Shown here: piece by piece, positions 1 to 9,283 of the stretch | Position numbering within the stretch: the first letter of the stretch is position 1 | Layout of the letters: the number at the start of each line of letters is the position of its first letter | Assembly: GCA_934725305.1 (NCBI GenBank) | Contig: CAKVBA010000026.1 | Coordinates: 1-36,057 of the forward strand | Direction of reading: 5' to 3' | DNA: 36,057 bases | Origin: an uncultured Parabacteroides sp. | GTDB taxonomy: Bacteria > Bacteroidota > Bacteroidia > Bacteroidales > Tannerellaceae | The notes under the pieces: generated by a model | The model's database searches: none | What the model was told of the DNA's origin: nothing | What the model saw: the letters and a program-made list of their open reading frames with translations, nothing else | Made by a program: the position numbers and the translations under genes

Positions 1-74
1 TGCTTGAAAATTTTCCACTCCTGACAAGATAAAAAAGAGGGCAAATCAAATATTTCTCAATTTGATACACCCTC
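1..74 (+). mobile_element. Probable right terminus of an insertion sequence
   Basis: Positions 61-74 (TTTGATACACCCTC) are the exact reverse complement of 35982-35995 at the other end of the window. The minus strand from 74 leftward forms a hairpin (arms 37-50 and 61-74 with a 3-bp internal mismatch) followed by a run of six Ts, as a transcription block just inside an element would. Positions 1-24 read in frame 1 as seven codons and a TGA, which could be the tail of a transposase gene running into the window. I infer the end of an element whose other end type appears at 35982. The family is not identified from these few bases; IS1182-like is a guess. Confidence 0.5.
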
Positions 75-170
75 TAAAGTATAACAATCCCGTTTCTCTA
101 CAGACGGCTCCGTTTAAGCCTGTACATGGTTTTTTCACACGTTTTAATCGTCAGACTCAATAATTATTGT

Positions 171-178
171 TATATTTG
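171..178 (+). promoter_or_regulatory. Candidate -7 box of the gyrB promoter
   Basis: TATATTTG fits the Bacteroidota -7 consensus TAnnTTTG and lies 51 bp before the gyrB start. No good TTTG -33 box is visible about 19 bp upstream, so the promoter is only half supported. The putative insertion sequence ends about 155 bp before gyrB, so this promoter region is largely intact. Confidence 0.4.
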
Positions 179-199
179 TTAGATTTTTAGACACTATAG

Positions 200-2185
<1,986 letters not shown>

Positions 2186-2199
2186 AACAGAATAGCTAT

Positions 2200-3963
2200 A
2201 TGAAACTTCGCCGCCCCAACCTGCAGCGTCTCTATCAGGAGGTTGACGGGTTTATCCCCCGCAAAGGGAATGAACAGCCGCCTCTCATCGGCATCTCGGC
2301 AAACCGGAAAGAGGGAACCTCTTGCATCGCCGAGACCTACATCGAATCGGTATTGGCTGCGGGTGGCGCACCTGTGTTGATTCCGGTGCAGACCGACCTT
2401 GATACACTGAGCAGCATCGTCTCCGGTCTTGACGGACTGCTGATGAGCGGCGGCGGCGACATCAATCCGCTCTATGTGGAAGAGGAACCTGTTCCGACTC
2501 TGCAGGATGTGGACACCTTCCGCGACGAGTATGACCTGATATTGACCCGCCTGGCAGCCAACCGCCAGATTCCTCTGATGGGCATCTGCCGCGGACATCA
2601 GATTATCAACGTCGCCTTCGGTGGCAGTATCTATCAGGATATTCACACACAGACAGACCGTAAGCTGATCAAACACAGCCAGAAGATGCCGCGCGAACAG
2701 GTGTCGCATACGGTCAGACTCACCGATGCCCGGATGAAAGAGCTGTTCAACGACGACACAACGGAGGTGAACTCGTTTCATCACCAGTCGGTGCACGAGG
2801 TGGCGCCCGAGTTTATCGAGACGGCCCAGTCGCCCGACGGACTGAACGAGGCCATCCGCCATAGCGAGAAAGAGATCTTCAGCGTGCAATGGCATCCCGA
2901 AGCATTAGCGACCCGGCCGACCGACAGCATGGCGGTGTTGTTCAGCCACTTCGTGGAGACGGCCCGCCGCTTCAGAGAGGCCAAACAGATTCATAGCCGG
3001 ATTGTCACACTCGATTCGCACACCGATACGCCCATGATCTTCCCGGGAACATTCGATATCGGACGGAAAGAGGGCGGAAAGGTGAATCTGCCCTTTATGG
3101 AAGAGGGACGGATTGATGCTACCTTTATGGTGGCCTATATTCCGCAGGGCCAACGCGACGAAGCCTCATTGCAACAGGCCACCGATTATGCCCTGGAGCG
3201 ACTGAATCAGGTGATCCGCCAGGCAACGCTGCATCCCGACCGGATGGGCATCGCCACCAACGAGGCGGAGATACGCCAGCTGAAAAGGGCCGGCAAAAAG
3301 GCCATCTTGTTGGGCGTGGAGAATGGATATGCTATCGGCAAGAAGATAGACAACATACGGCGATTCAAGGAGATGGGCGTCCGGTACATCACACTCTGCC
3401 ACAATGGAGACAACGACATCTGCGACTCGGCCCGCGGCAACAACGAGTGGAACGGACTCAGTCCCTTCGGCCAAGAAGTGGTGAAAGAGATGAACCGGCT
3501 GGGCTTGATGATCGACCTGTCGCATGCCTCGGAAAAGACATTCTATGATGTGCTGGAGGCGAGCTGTCAACCGGTCATTGCCTCGCATTCTTCCTGCCGT
3601 GCGCTATGCGACCATCCGCGCAATCTGACCGACGAACAGCTGCGTGCCATCGCGGCCCGAGGAGGCGTTGTGCAGGTCTGTCTCTATAAAGGATTTATCA
3701 ACCCGGAGGCCGAAAAAGCCAGCCTGACGGATGCCGTCAACCACATCTGCCACATCATAGACGTGGCCGGTATCGACCATGTGGGCATCGGATCGGATTT
3801 CGATGGCGACGGCGAACTGATGGGCTGCCGTGCCACAAACGAGCTGATCAACTTGACCGTGAGACTCCTGCAAAAGGGATACAACGAAACAGATATAGAG
3901 AAAATATGGGGAGGAAACCTGCTGCGGGTTTTAGCGGCAGTACAACCAACAAACAGCAAATAA
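2200..3963 (+). CDS. Cytoplasmic fusion: C26 gamma-glutamyl hydrolase-like + M19 dipeptidase
   Basis: A 587-residue two-domain hydrolase. The first domain (about 27-265) is a class I amidotransferase-like peptidase C26 with nucleophile C130 in GICRGHQ and H232/E234 in VQWHPEA, a complete Cys-His-Glu triad. The second (about 268-580) is membrane-dipeptidase-like (M19). It has H274 and D276 in DSHTDTP, E374 in GVENGY, H442 in DLSHAS, H463 in ASHSS, and D533 in GSDFDG, matching the zinc and substrate residues of renal dipeptidase. C26 enzymes cleave gamma-glutamyl bonds; M19 enzymes cleave dipeptides. There is no signal peptide, so it should be cytoplasmic. It lies 14 bp after gyrB and 23 bp before a paralogue with the same architecture that is exported. 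The substrate is unknown; gamma-glutamyl peptides such as glutathione, or cell-wall fragments, are possibilities. Confidence 0.85.
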   Translation: MKLRRPNLQRLYQEVDGFIPRKGNEQPPLIGISANRKEGTSCIAETYIESVLAAGGAPVLIPVQTDLDTLSSIVSGLDGLLMSGGGDINPLYVEEEPVPTLQDVDTFRDEYDLILTRLAANRQIPLMGICRGHQIINVAFGGSIYQDIHTQTDRKLIKHSQKMPREQVSHTVRLTDARMKELFNDDTTEVNSFHHQSVHEVAPEFIETAQSPDGLNEAIRHSEKEIFSVQWHPEALATRPTDSMAVLFSHFVETARRFREAKQIHSRIVTLDSHTDTPMIFPGTFDIGRKEGGKVNLPFMEEGRIDATFMVAYIPQGQRDEASLQQATDYALERLNQVIRQATLHPDRMGIATNEAEIRQLKRAGKKAILLGVENGYAIGKKIDNIRRFKEMGVRYITLCHNGDNDICDSARGNNEWNGLSPFGQEVVKEMNRLGLMIDLSHASEKTFYDVLEASCQPVIASHSSCRALCDHPRNLTDEQLRAIAARGGVVQVCLYKGFINPEAEKASLTDAVNHICHIIDVAGIDHVGIGSDFDGDGELMGCRATNELINLTVRLLQKGYNETDIEKIWGGNLLRVLAAVQPTNSK

Positions 3964-3986
3964 CTTTACTTTTATAACTTATTTAT

Positions 3987-5831
3987 ATGAAGAAATTACT
4001 CAGTACAGTATGTGCAAGCCTTCTTTGTTTAGGCAATCTTGTTGCACAACAAAGTCCGGCCACCTATTCGCCGGATCTGAACCAATTAAATCAGTTAACC
4101 GATTCGTGCGATGTAAACCTACGTAAGCCCTATACTCCGTTGATCGGTATTTCATGCAGCTATGGCAACGGCGGCTCACGCATCGCAGAAAGCTATATCC
4201 AATCGATACTGAAAGCCGGCGGTGCACCGGTGATGATTCCCGTCATCAATGACGGAGCTACGCTACGCGCTATCGTGGCCAATCTGGATGGTCTGGTCAT
4301 GACCGGCGGAGCAGACGTGAACCCGCTGTGGTATAACGAAGAGCCGCGCCAACAGCTACAGACCGTCGATCCGATCAGAGACCAATTCGACCTTAAACTG
4401 ATCAAGCTGGCATCAGACCGCAACATGCCTATCCTGGGCATCTGCCGCGGCGAACAGCTGATTAATGTGGCCTTCGGCGGAACACTTTATCAGGACATTC
4501 CGTCACAGGTGAAAGGATATATCAAACATGTACAGGCTATCACGGAAGAAGCTCCTTCGCATAGCGTGAACATCACTCCGGGCTCACAGCTCGAAACAAT
4601 TACCGGAAAAAGCAAGCTGATGACGAACTCTTTCCACCATCAGGCTGTTAAAGAAGTAGCACCCGGTTTCCGCGTGGCAGCTATGGCCAAAGACAGCGTT
4701 ATCGAAGCGATCGAAGCATGGCCCAACCGCCCGATCTTAGGTGTTCAGTGGCATCCCGAAGCGATGACACAAGCAGGCGACCCGACAATGAAGAAGCTGT
4801 TCTCCTTCCTGGTTGGCAAAGCGGACACGTTCCACCTGGCCAAAGAGATGCACAAGCGCTTCTTGTCTGTGGATACACACACCGACACTCCGCTCATATT
4901 CAAGCGTAGCGGCTATAACTTCTCTGACCGCGAACGCAACCGCGTGAACCTGCCGAAGATGGAAGAGGGTTGCCTGGATGGTGTATTCCTGGCTGCATTT
5001 ATCTGGCAAGGTAAACGCGACGATGCTTCGTTGCGGACAGCCACCGAAAAGGTTACAAAGACATTGAATGACATCCACAAAATGGTTGAAGAGAACAAAG
5101 ACCTGTGTGATGTGGCACTTACGCCCGAAGACTTTGTCCGCCTGAAGAAAGAGGGCAAACGCGCCATCTTTATCGGCATCGAGAATGGCTATGGCATCGG
5201 TAAAGACCTGCAGAACATTGCCAAGTTCAAGAAGATGGGTGTGAACTATATCACACTGTGTCACTCATACGACAACGACATCAGCGACTCATCCACACAC
5301 ACCAAGAACGAGTGGAAAGGCTTGAGTCCGTTTGGTGCAGAGGTGGTGAAAGAGATGAACCGCCAAGGCATTATGGTCGATTTGTCACACGCGAACGAGA
5401 AGACCTTCTGGGATGTGATTGAGCTGACAAAGGTTCCTTTCATCTTGTCTCACTCATCGGCCCGCGCTATCTGTGACCACGACCGCAACCTGACAGACAA
5501 ACAGTTGAAGGCCTTGGCCGAACATGGCGGTGTGATTCAGCTCTGTCTGTTGAACGAATATATCAACAAAGATGCCAAGAAAGCCTGCCTGATGGATGCC
5601 ATCGACCATATCGACCACATCGTGAAGGTGGCAGGTATCGACCATGTGGGCATCGGTTCAGACTTTGACGGCGGTGGCGGAATCATCGGTTGTCAGGGCG
5701 ATAACGACTTCATTCAAATCACAGTTAAACTGATTGAAAGAGGTTATTCTGAAGAAGATATTGCTAAGATCTGGGGCGGCAACCTGCTGCGCGTAATGAC
5801 GCAGGTGAACGAAGCGGCCTCTGTAAAATAA
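3987..5831 (+). CDS. Exported fusion: C26 gamma-glutamyl hydrolase-like + M19 dipeptidase
   Basis: A 614-residue paralogue of the preceding gene, with the same domain order plus an N-terminal Sec signal. The signal has a Lys-Lys start, a hydrophobic core around 5-19 and a probable signal peptidase I site after LVA near residue 20. The cysteines in the signal do not fit a lipobox. The C26 triad is C153 (GICRGEQ), H256 and E258 (VQWHPEA). The M19 residues are H298, D300, E399, H468, H489 and D559. Both active sites therefore look intact. It probably acts in the periplasm, on gamma-glutamyl peptides and then on the released dipeptides. It belongs to the gyrB transcription block, 23 bp after the cytoplasmic copy and 13 bp before the M28-fold lipoprotein. 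Tandem duplication followed by gain or loss of the signal is inferred. Confidence 0.86.
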   Translation: MKKLLSTVCASLLCLGNLVAQQSPATYSPDLNQLNQLTDSCDVNLRKPYTPLIGISCSYGNGGSRIAESYIQSILKAGGAPVMIPVINDGATLRAIVANLDGLVMTGGADVNPLWYNEEPRQQLQTVDPIRDQFDLKLIKLASDRNMPILGICRGEQLINVAFGGTLYQDIPSQVKGYIKHVQAITEEAPSHSVNITPGSQLETITGKSKLMTNSFHHQAVKEVAPGFRVAAMAKDSVIEAIEAWPNRPILGVQWHPEAMTQAGDPTMKKLFSFLVGKADTFHLAKEMHKRFLSVDTHTDTPLIFKRSGYNFSDRERNRVNLPKMEEGCLDGVFLAAFIWQGKRDDASLRTATEKVTKTLNDIHKMVEENKDLCDVALTPEDFVRLKKEGKRAIFIGIENGYGIGKDLQNIAKFKKMGVNYITLCHSYDNDISDSSTHTKNEWKGLSPFGAEVVKEMNRQGIMVDLSHANEKTFWDVIELTKVPFILSHSSARAICDHDRNLTDKQLKALAEHGGVIQLCLLNEYINKDAKKACLMDAIDHIDHIVKVAGIDHVGIGSDFDGGGGIIGCQGDNDFIQITVKLIERGYSEEDIAKIWGGNLLRVMTQVNEAASVK

Positions 5832-5844
5832 ACATAATGTATAG

Positions 5845-6855
5845 ATGAATATGAAGACGATTACTTTAGCTCTATGTGCAGCCACGCTGCTGTCGTGCGG
5901 ACAAAAGGCGACCAGCGACAATGCAGCTGCACAAGTGGCACCGGTTCAAGCGGAAGCCTCAGTGTCTGCAACGCCGACATTCAATGCCGACAGTGCTTAT
6001 ACGTATGTGGAGAAACAGGTTTTGTTCGGACCTCGCGTCCCCAACACCGCCTCTCACAAGGCTTGTGGAGACTATCTGGCCCATGAACTACGACGCTTTG
6101 GGGCTAAAGTATATGAACAAGAGGCCGTATTGACCGCTTATGACAATACCGGATTGGAGTCGCGCAACATCATTGGTGCTTTCAATCCGGACAACCAGAA
6201 AAGGATTCTGCTGTGTGCGCACTGGGATTCACGTCCGTATGCCGACCACGATCCAAGCAGTGGCAACCATCGGAAGGCCATTGATGGTGCGGACGACGGC
6301 GCCAGCGGCGTAGGTGTATTGTTAGAGATTGCCCGCCAGATCGGACAGAATGATCCGGGCATCGGCATAGATATCATCTTCTTTGATGCCGAGGATTATG
6401 GCATACCGGAGTTTGTCAAAGACTTCAAGCCCAACACCTGGTGTTTAGGCTCACAGTTCTGGGCAAAGCGGCCTCATGTTCCCAACTATCAGGCCGAATT
6501 TGGCATCCTGCTCGATATGGTCGGATCCAAGAATGCGACCTTCTTCAAAGAGCAGCAGTCCACCCGATATGCCGCACGCTATGTAGAAATGGTGTGGAGC
6601 GCGGCGCGTAACCTGGGTTATGGCAAGTTTTTCATCAATGCAGATGGCGGAGCTGTTATCGACGACCATCAGTATGTGACCAGCGGCACCAATATTCCTT
6701 GTCTCGATATCATCAACTACGATCCTGAAAGTGAAAAAGGATTTGCTTCTTACTGGCACACGATGGACGACACAATGAAGAATATCGACAAAGAGACCTT
6801 GAAGGCTGTGGGCCAGACGGTCTTGGAAGTAATATATAACAAATCTAATAAATAG
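5845..6855 (+). CDS. Lipoprotein glutaminyl cyclase / M28-fold peptidase
   Basis: A 336-residue M28-fold zinc enzyme. The start MNMKTIT leads to lipobox LLSC, with C18 as the lipidated cysteine; M1 or M3 (5851) could be the true start. Motifs match bacterial type II glutaminyl cyclases: HWDSRP at 126-131, GADDGASG with probable zinc ligand D151, FFDAEDYG with E183, DDHQY with D274, and YWHTMDD with H305. These enzymes convert N-terminal glutamine to pyroglutamate. Dipeptides released through the periplasm often carry N-terminal Gln in these organisms, and this cyclase is typically membrane-anchored. An aminopeptidase role is the alternative, but conservation of the WHTMDD region supports cyclase. 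It lies 13 bp after the exported C26-M19 gene and 8 bp before sufE. Confidence 0.83.
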   Translation: MNMKTITLALCAATLLSCGQKATSDNAAAQVAPVQAEASVSATPTFNADSAYTYVEKQVLFGPRVPNTASHKACGDYLAHELRRFGAKVYEQEAVLTAYDNTGLESRNIIGAFNPDNQKRILLCAHWDSRPYADHDPSSGNHRKAIDGADDGASGVGVLLEIARQIGQNDPGIGIDIIFFDAEDYGIPEFVKDFKPNTWCLGSQFWAKRPHVPNYQAEFGILLDMVGSKNATFFKEQQSTRYAARYVEMVWSAARNLGYGKFFINADGGAVIDDHQYVTSGTNIPCLDIINYDPESEKGFASYWHTMDDTMKNIDKETLKAVGQTVLEVIYNKSNK

Positions 6856-6863
6856 AACAGGAT

Positions 6864-7292
6864 ATGACTATCAACGAACTTCAGGACGAAATAATTGAAG
6901 AGTTTTCTGATTTTGATGACTGGATGGACAAATATGCCCTCTTGATTGAATTGGGCAACTCGCTGGCTCCGCTGGATGAGAAATACAAGACGGAAAGCAA
7001 CCTGATCGAAGGCTGCCAGAGCCGTGTGTGGCTGCAGGCCGACTATATCGATGGCCGCATTCACTTCCAGGGAGAAAGTGATGCCGTTATCGTGAAGGGC
7101 ATCGTTTCCCTGCTGATCAAGATTATATCGGATCACACTCCACAGGAGATTCTGGATGCGGACCTTTACTTCATCGAAAAGATCGGCTTGAAGGAACATC
7201 TGTCTCCTACTCGCTCAAACGGTTTGGTTGCTATGGTCAAACAGATGCGTCTGTACGCAATGGCCTTCCGGGCAAAAGAACAGCAGGCCTGA
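6864..7292 (+). CDS. sufE: SufE-type sulfur acceptor
   Basis: SufE takes the persulfide sulfur from the cysteine desulfurase SufS and delivers it to the SufBCD scaffold for Fe-S cluster assembly. The 142-residue protein has the usual size and the sulfur-accepting C51 in EGCQSRVW, followed by the C-terminal SPTRSNGL motif typical of the family. It is the last gene of the gyrB block, 8 bp after the cyclase gene, and a strong terminator starts 14 bp after its stop. It is remote from sufS (9284) and sufBCD (17621-21189), so its supply is not tied to them by one transcript. Assignment to SufE rather than CsdE follows from the absence of a CsdA in view and is a choice of name only. Confidence 0.93.
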   Translation: MTINELQDEIIEEFSDFDDWMDKYALLIELGNSLAPLDEKYKTESNLIEGCQSRVWLQADYIDGRIHFQGESDAVIVKGIVSLLIKIISDHTPQEILDADLYFIEKIGLKEHLSPTRSNGLVAMVKQMRLYAMAFRAKEQQA

Positions 7293-7306
7293 TATAGCTA
7301 CTTTAT

Positions 7307-7363
7307 AAGGTGCATCAGAACCAGAGGAATGCAACATGGCCGCTTCCGGTTCTGACGCACCTT
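7307..7363 (+). terminator. Long-stem terminator after sufE
   Basis: AAGGTGCATCAGAACC (7307-7322) pairs with 7348-7363 over 16 positions with a single A-C mismatch, enclosing a 25-nt loop. A pyrimidine-rich TCTTTC run follows on the plus strand. It sits between sufE and the next gene and most likely ends the gyrB-sufE transcript. A related hairpin closes the tsf transcript near 32318-32358. Confidence 0.75.
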
Positions 7364-7394
7364 TCTTTCATCACAACACTCATAACGAATCGAC

Positions 7395-7402
7395 AAAGGA
7401 GG
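7395..7402 (+). promoter_or_regulatory. Strong Shine-Dalgarno sequence
   Basis: AAAGGAGG lies 6 bases before the ATG at 7409. Nearly all other genes here lack such a site, so it stands out and decides the start of the glycine-zipper lipoprotein. Confidence 0.7.
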
Positions 7403-7408
7403 AATAAT

Positions 7409-8062
7409 ATGAAAAACATCCTACATACAAAAGCAATCTGCCTGGGAAGCGCCATCGCTATTCTCTGTAGCAGTTGTGCCACTATGGATCGCCCCACGCG
7501 TACGACTGTCGCAACGCAAACGGGTGCTATTGTAGGCGGCACCTTTGGTTCGGCTATTGGCGACCAGATTGGTGGTTACAACGGTTCTTTCTGGGGATCG
7601 ATGTTGGGAAGTGTTGCCGGCATTGCGTTGGGCGCAGCCATCGCCTCGAACCCTAACGACCAACAACAGAACAAACAGGTGTCGCGTGTCGAGATAAAAC
7701 CGGCTCCGGCCATCGTTATCACAGACATCATCCTGAAAGATATGAACGGGAATCAGTGTATCGACGCCCAAGAGAAGTGCCAGATCTCATTCGTCATTGT
7801 CAACAACGGCGACATCACAGCTCACAATGTTATTCCCTACATCAAAGCCTTTGGTAATGCCAAAAAGATCCATCTTTCGGCCCCTGTCAGTATCAAACAG
7901 ATCACTACGGAAGATGAGATCAGCTACACCGTGCAGGCAAATGCCACGGAGAAGCTGAAGAGCGGAACCGCCGACTTCGAGATTATTATCGTAGATGGTG
8001 ATGAGAATGAGCTGTGCAGAGAGAAATTCTCCGTACCGACACAAGGTCTCTCAAAACGGTAA
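7409..8062 (+). CDS. Glycine-zipper lipoprotein
   Basis: A 217-residue predicted lipoprotein of unknown precise function. The lipobox ending at C23 (LCSSC) follows a hydrophobic segment. Residues 38-80 hold repeated Gly-rich GxxxG-type spacing, including GAIVGGTFG and [13 protein letters not shown], typical of glycine-zipper membrane-inserting segments. The rest (about 95-217) looks like a beta-rich immunoglobulin-like domain ([11 protein letters not shown]). It probably sits in the outer membrane or faces the periplasm. An upstream in-frame ATG exists at 7310 but lies inside the terminator hairpin, so the ATG at 7409 with its Shine-Dalgarno is preferred. Its 3' end overlaps rnhB tail-to-tail by 12 bp. 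No promoter is clear, so read-through past the hairpin or a weak promoter inside 7364-7394 is possible. Confidence 0.75.
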   Translation: MKNILHTKAICLGSAIAILCSSCATMDRPTRTTVATQTGAIVGGTFGSAIGDQIGGYNGSFWGSMLGSVAGIALGAAIASNPNDQQQNKQVSRVEIKPAPAIVITDIILKDMNGNQCIDAQEKCQISFVIVNNGDITAHNVIPYIKAFGNAKKIHLSAPVSIKQITTEDEISYTVQANATEKLKSGTADFEIIIVDGDENELCREKFSVPTQGLSKR

Positions 8063-8650
8063 GGTCAACTGCTCGGGAAGTAGCGTAAAACTCTTACGAT
8101 GATAAGGAGTGATTCCATGAATACGGATCGCTTCGCGGTGCGCCTTCGTGGGATAACCTTTGTTCTCAAGCCAATGATATTCGGGATAATCGGCTGCCAA
8201 GCTATTCATATAGTCGTCACGATAGGTTTTGGCCAAGATAGAAGCTGCAGCGATGCTCAACAGCTTGCCATCGCCCTTTACCACCGTTGTATGAGGAATA
8301 TCGGGATAAGGAGTAAAACGGTTCCCGTCAATCAACAGATGGTCCGGCTTTATGGCCAATTGATCAATGGCACGATGCATGGCCAGAAAAGAGGCTTTCA
8401 AGATGTTGATCTTGTCAATCTCTTCCGGAGTGACAATGCCTACAGCCCAAGCCAAGGCCTCTTTCTCTATCACCGGACGAAGGGCATAACGCCTCTTCTC
8501 GCTCAGCTTCTTGCTATCGTTCAACTCTTCGCTCTGGAAATCGGGCGGAAGAATCACCGCTGCTGCAAACACAGCACCTGCCAGACAACCGCGTCCGGCC
8601 TCATCACATCCGGCCTCGATCCGACCGGCCTCCATATAGGGCAACAACAT
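8051..8650 (-). CDS. rnhB: Ribonuclease HII
   Basis: RNase HII cuts RNA in RNA-DNA hybrids and removes single ribonucleotides misincorporated in DNA. The 199-residue product shows GCDEAGRG with catalytic D16 and E17, LLIDGNRF with D108, and the later acidic pair at 145-146. The frame remains open upstream to 8734, but that extension ([12 protein letters not shown] and flanks) comes from a repeat element, so the start is set at the ATG at 8650 (MLLPYME), which fits the usual length. It is convergent with the glycine-zipper lipoprotein and overlaps it by 12 bp. The next gene upstream on its strand is vanZ, separated by the repeat at 8675-8868. Confidence 0.93.
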   Translation of the reverse strand: MLLPYMEAGRIEAGCDEAGRGCLAGAVFAAAVILPPDFQSEELNDSKKLSEKRRYALRPVIEKEALAWAVGIVTPEEIDKINILKASFLAMHRAIDQLAIKPDHLLIDGNRFTPYPDIPHTTVVKGDGKLLSIAAASILAKTYRDDYMNSLAADYPEYHWLENKGYPTKAHREAIRIHGITPYHRKSFTLLPEQLTLPF

Positions 8651-8674
8651 CTTTCTATATTCATTTATAATAAA

Positions 8675-8868
8675 CCCAAATCGGTCATTAGAATGAAAAA
8701 AGTAAAACAGCTGAATAATTTCTATTCTTTCCAACTCTTGTCAGCACTTCTTTCGGCATCTTGCTTCCGCCTGCGTTTCGACATAGCCCGCTATGCCTTC
8801 AACGTAGAGCCTTGCAATCTGCTCAAAACAAGTACTAACAAGAATCGTAATCTAATGACCGAATTGGG
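8675..8868 (-). repeat. Dispersed repeat with terminal inverted arms, copy A
   Basis: The 18-bp arm CCCAAATCGGTCATTAGA (8675-8692) recurs inverted at 8851-8868 with one mismatch (17/18), enclosing 158 bp. On the minus strand the interior from about 8825 to 8730 matches a segment at 17347-17441 and keeps the same reading frame there, with shared residues EQIA, EG, ETQ, EAR and QELE. In this copy the frame has no ATG and is closed by a TGA just before QELE, so it is not an intact gene. The element sits in the rnhB upstream region and supplies the spurious open extension of that gene. It looks like a small mobile or MITE-like repeat; no transposase is present. Confidence 0.7.
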
Positions 8869-8887
8869 ATAAATCAGACAATCCTTT

Positions 8888-9277
8888 CTATCTCTTCTCC
8901 ATGTAGGGCCTGATTACAAACCAGGCAAAGGCTGTAGCCAGGCACACGCCCAAACTGTTGGCCGCAAAGTCCAGCCAATCGCCAGAACGATAGGCTGTGC
9001 AATAGCCTTGCAACAACTCAATGAATCCGCCCAACAACACGGGACAAACAACCGCGCCCCAAAAGGCATGATTATAGAGAGGACGCGTCCGATGACTACG
9101 CAAGAACTCAATCCACAACATGCCGGACAACCCGCCATACATACAAATATGAACCACCTTATCAAAACCCGGAAACAAGGGAAGATCCACAGATGGTGGC
9201 TTGAAAAAAGAGAGGTATAACACGGCCATTATTACCAATAACGACAGTGGATACCTCTTTACATAGTATAATATCAT
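8888..9277 (-). CDS. VanZ-family membrane protein
   Basis: A 129-residue small integral membrane protein. There are about four hydrophobic segments: around 10-25, 40-60, 70-88 and 105-122. The family signature lies in FDKVVHICMY (about 38-47) and in the region around IELLQGY and DWLDFAANSLG (about 85-110). VanZ-like proteins are membrane proteins of mostly unknown function; the name comes from low-level teicoplanin resistance in enterococci, and no resistance role should be inferred here. It begins 6 bp after the sufS stop and shares its transcript. Confidence 0.8.
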   Translation of the reverse strand: MILYYVKRYPLSLLVIMAVLYLSFFKPPSVDLPLFPGFDKVVHICMYGGLSGMLWIEFLRSHRTRPLYNHAFWGAVVCPVLLGGFIELLQGYCTAYRSGDWLDFAANSLGVCLATAFAWFVIRPYMEKR

Positions 9278-9283
9278 ACGACA

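Noticed and set aside
8651..8734. N-terminal extension of rnhB up to 8734
   Set aside because: The extra codons derive from the inverted-arm repeat and the usual start is at 8650.
8099..8872. Long open frame of 257 codons on the plus strand over rnhB
   Set aside because: It is antisense to a gene with a clear catalytic motif set and has no family features; it arises from codon bias of rnhB and the repeat.
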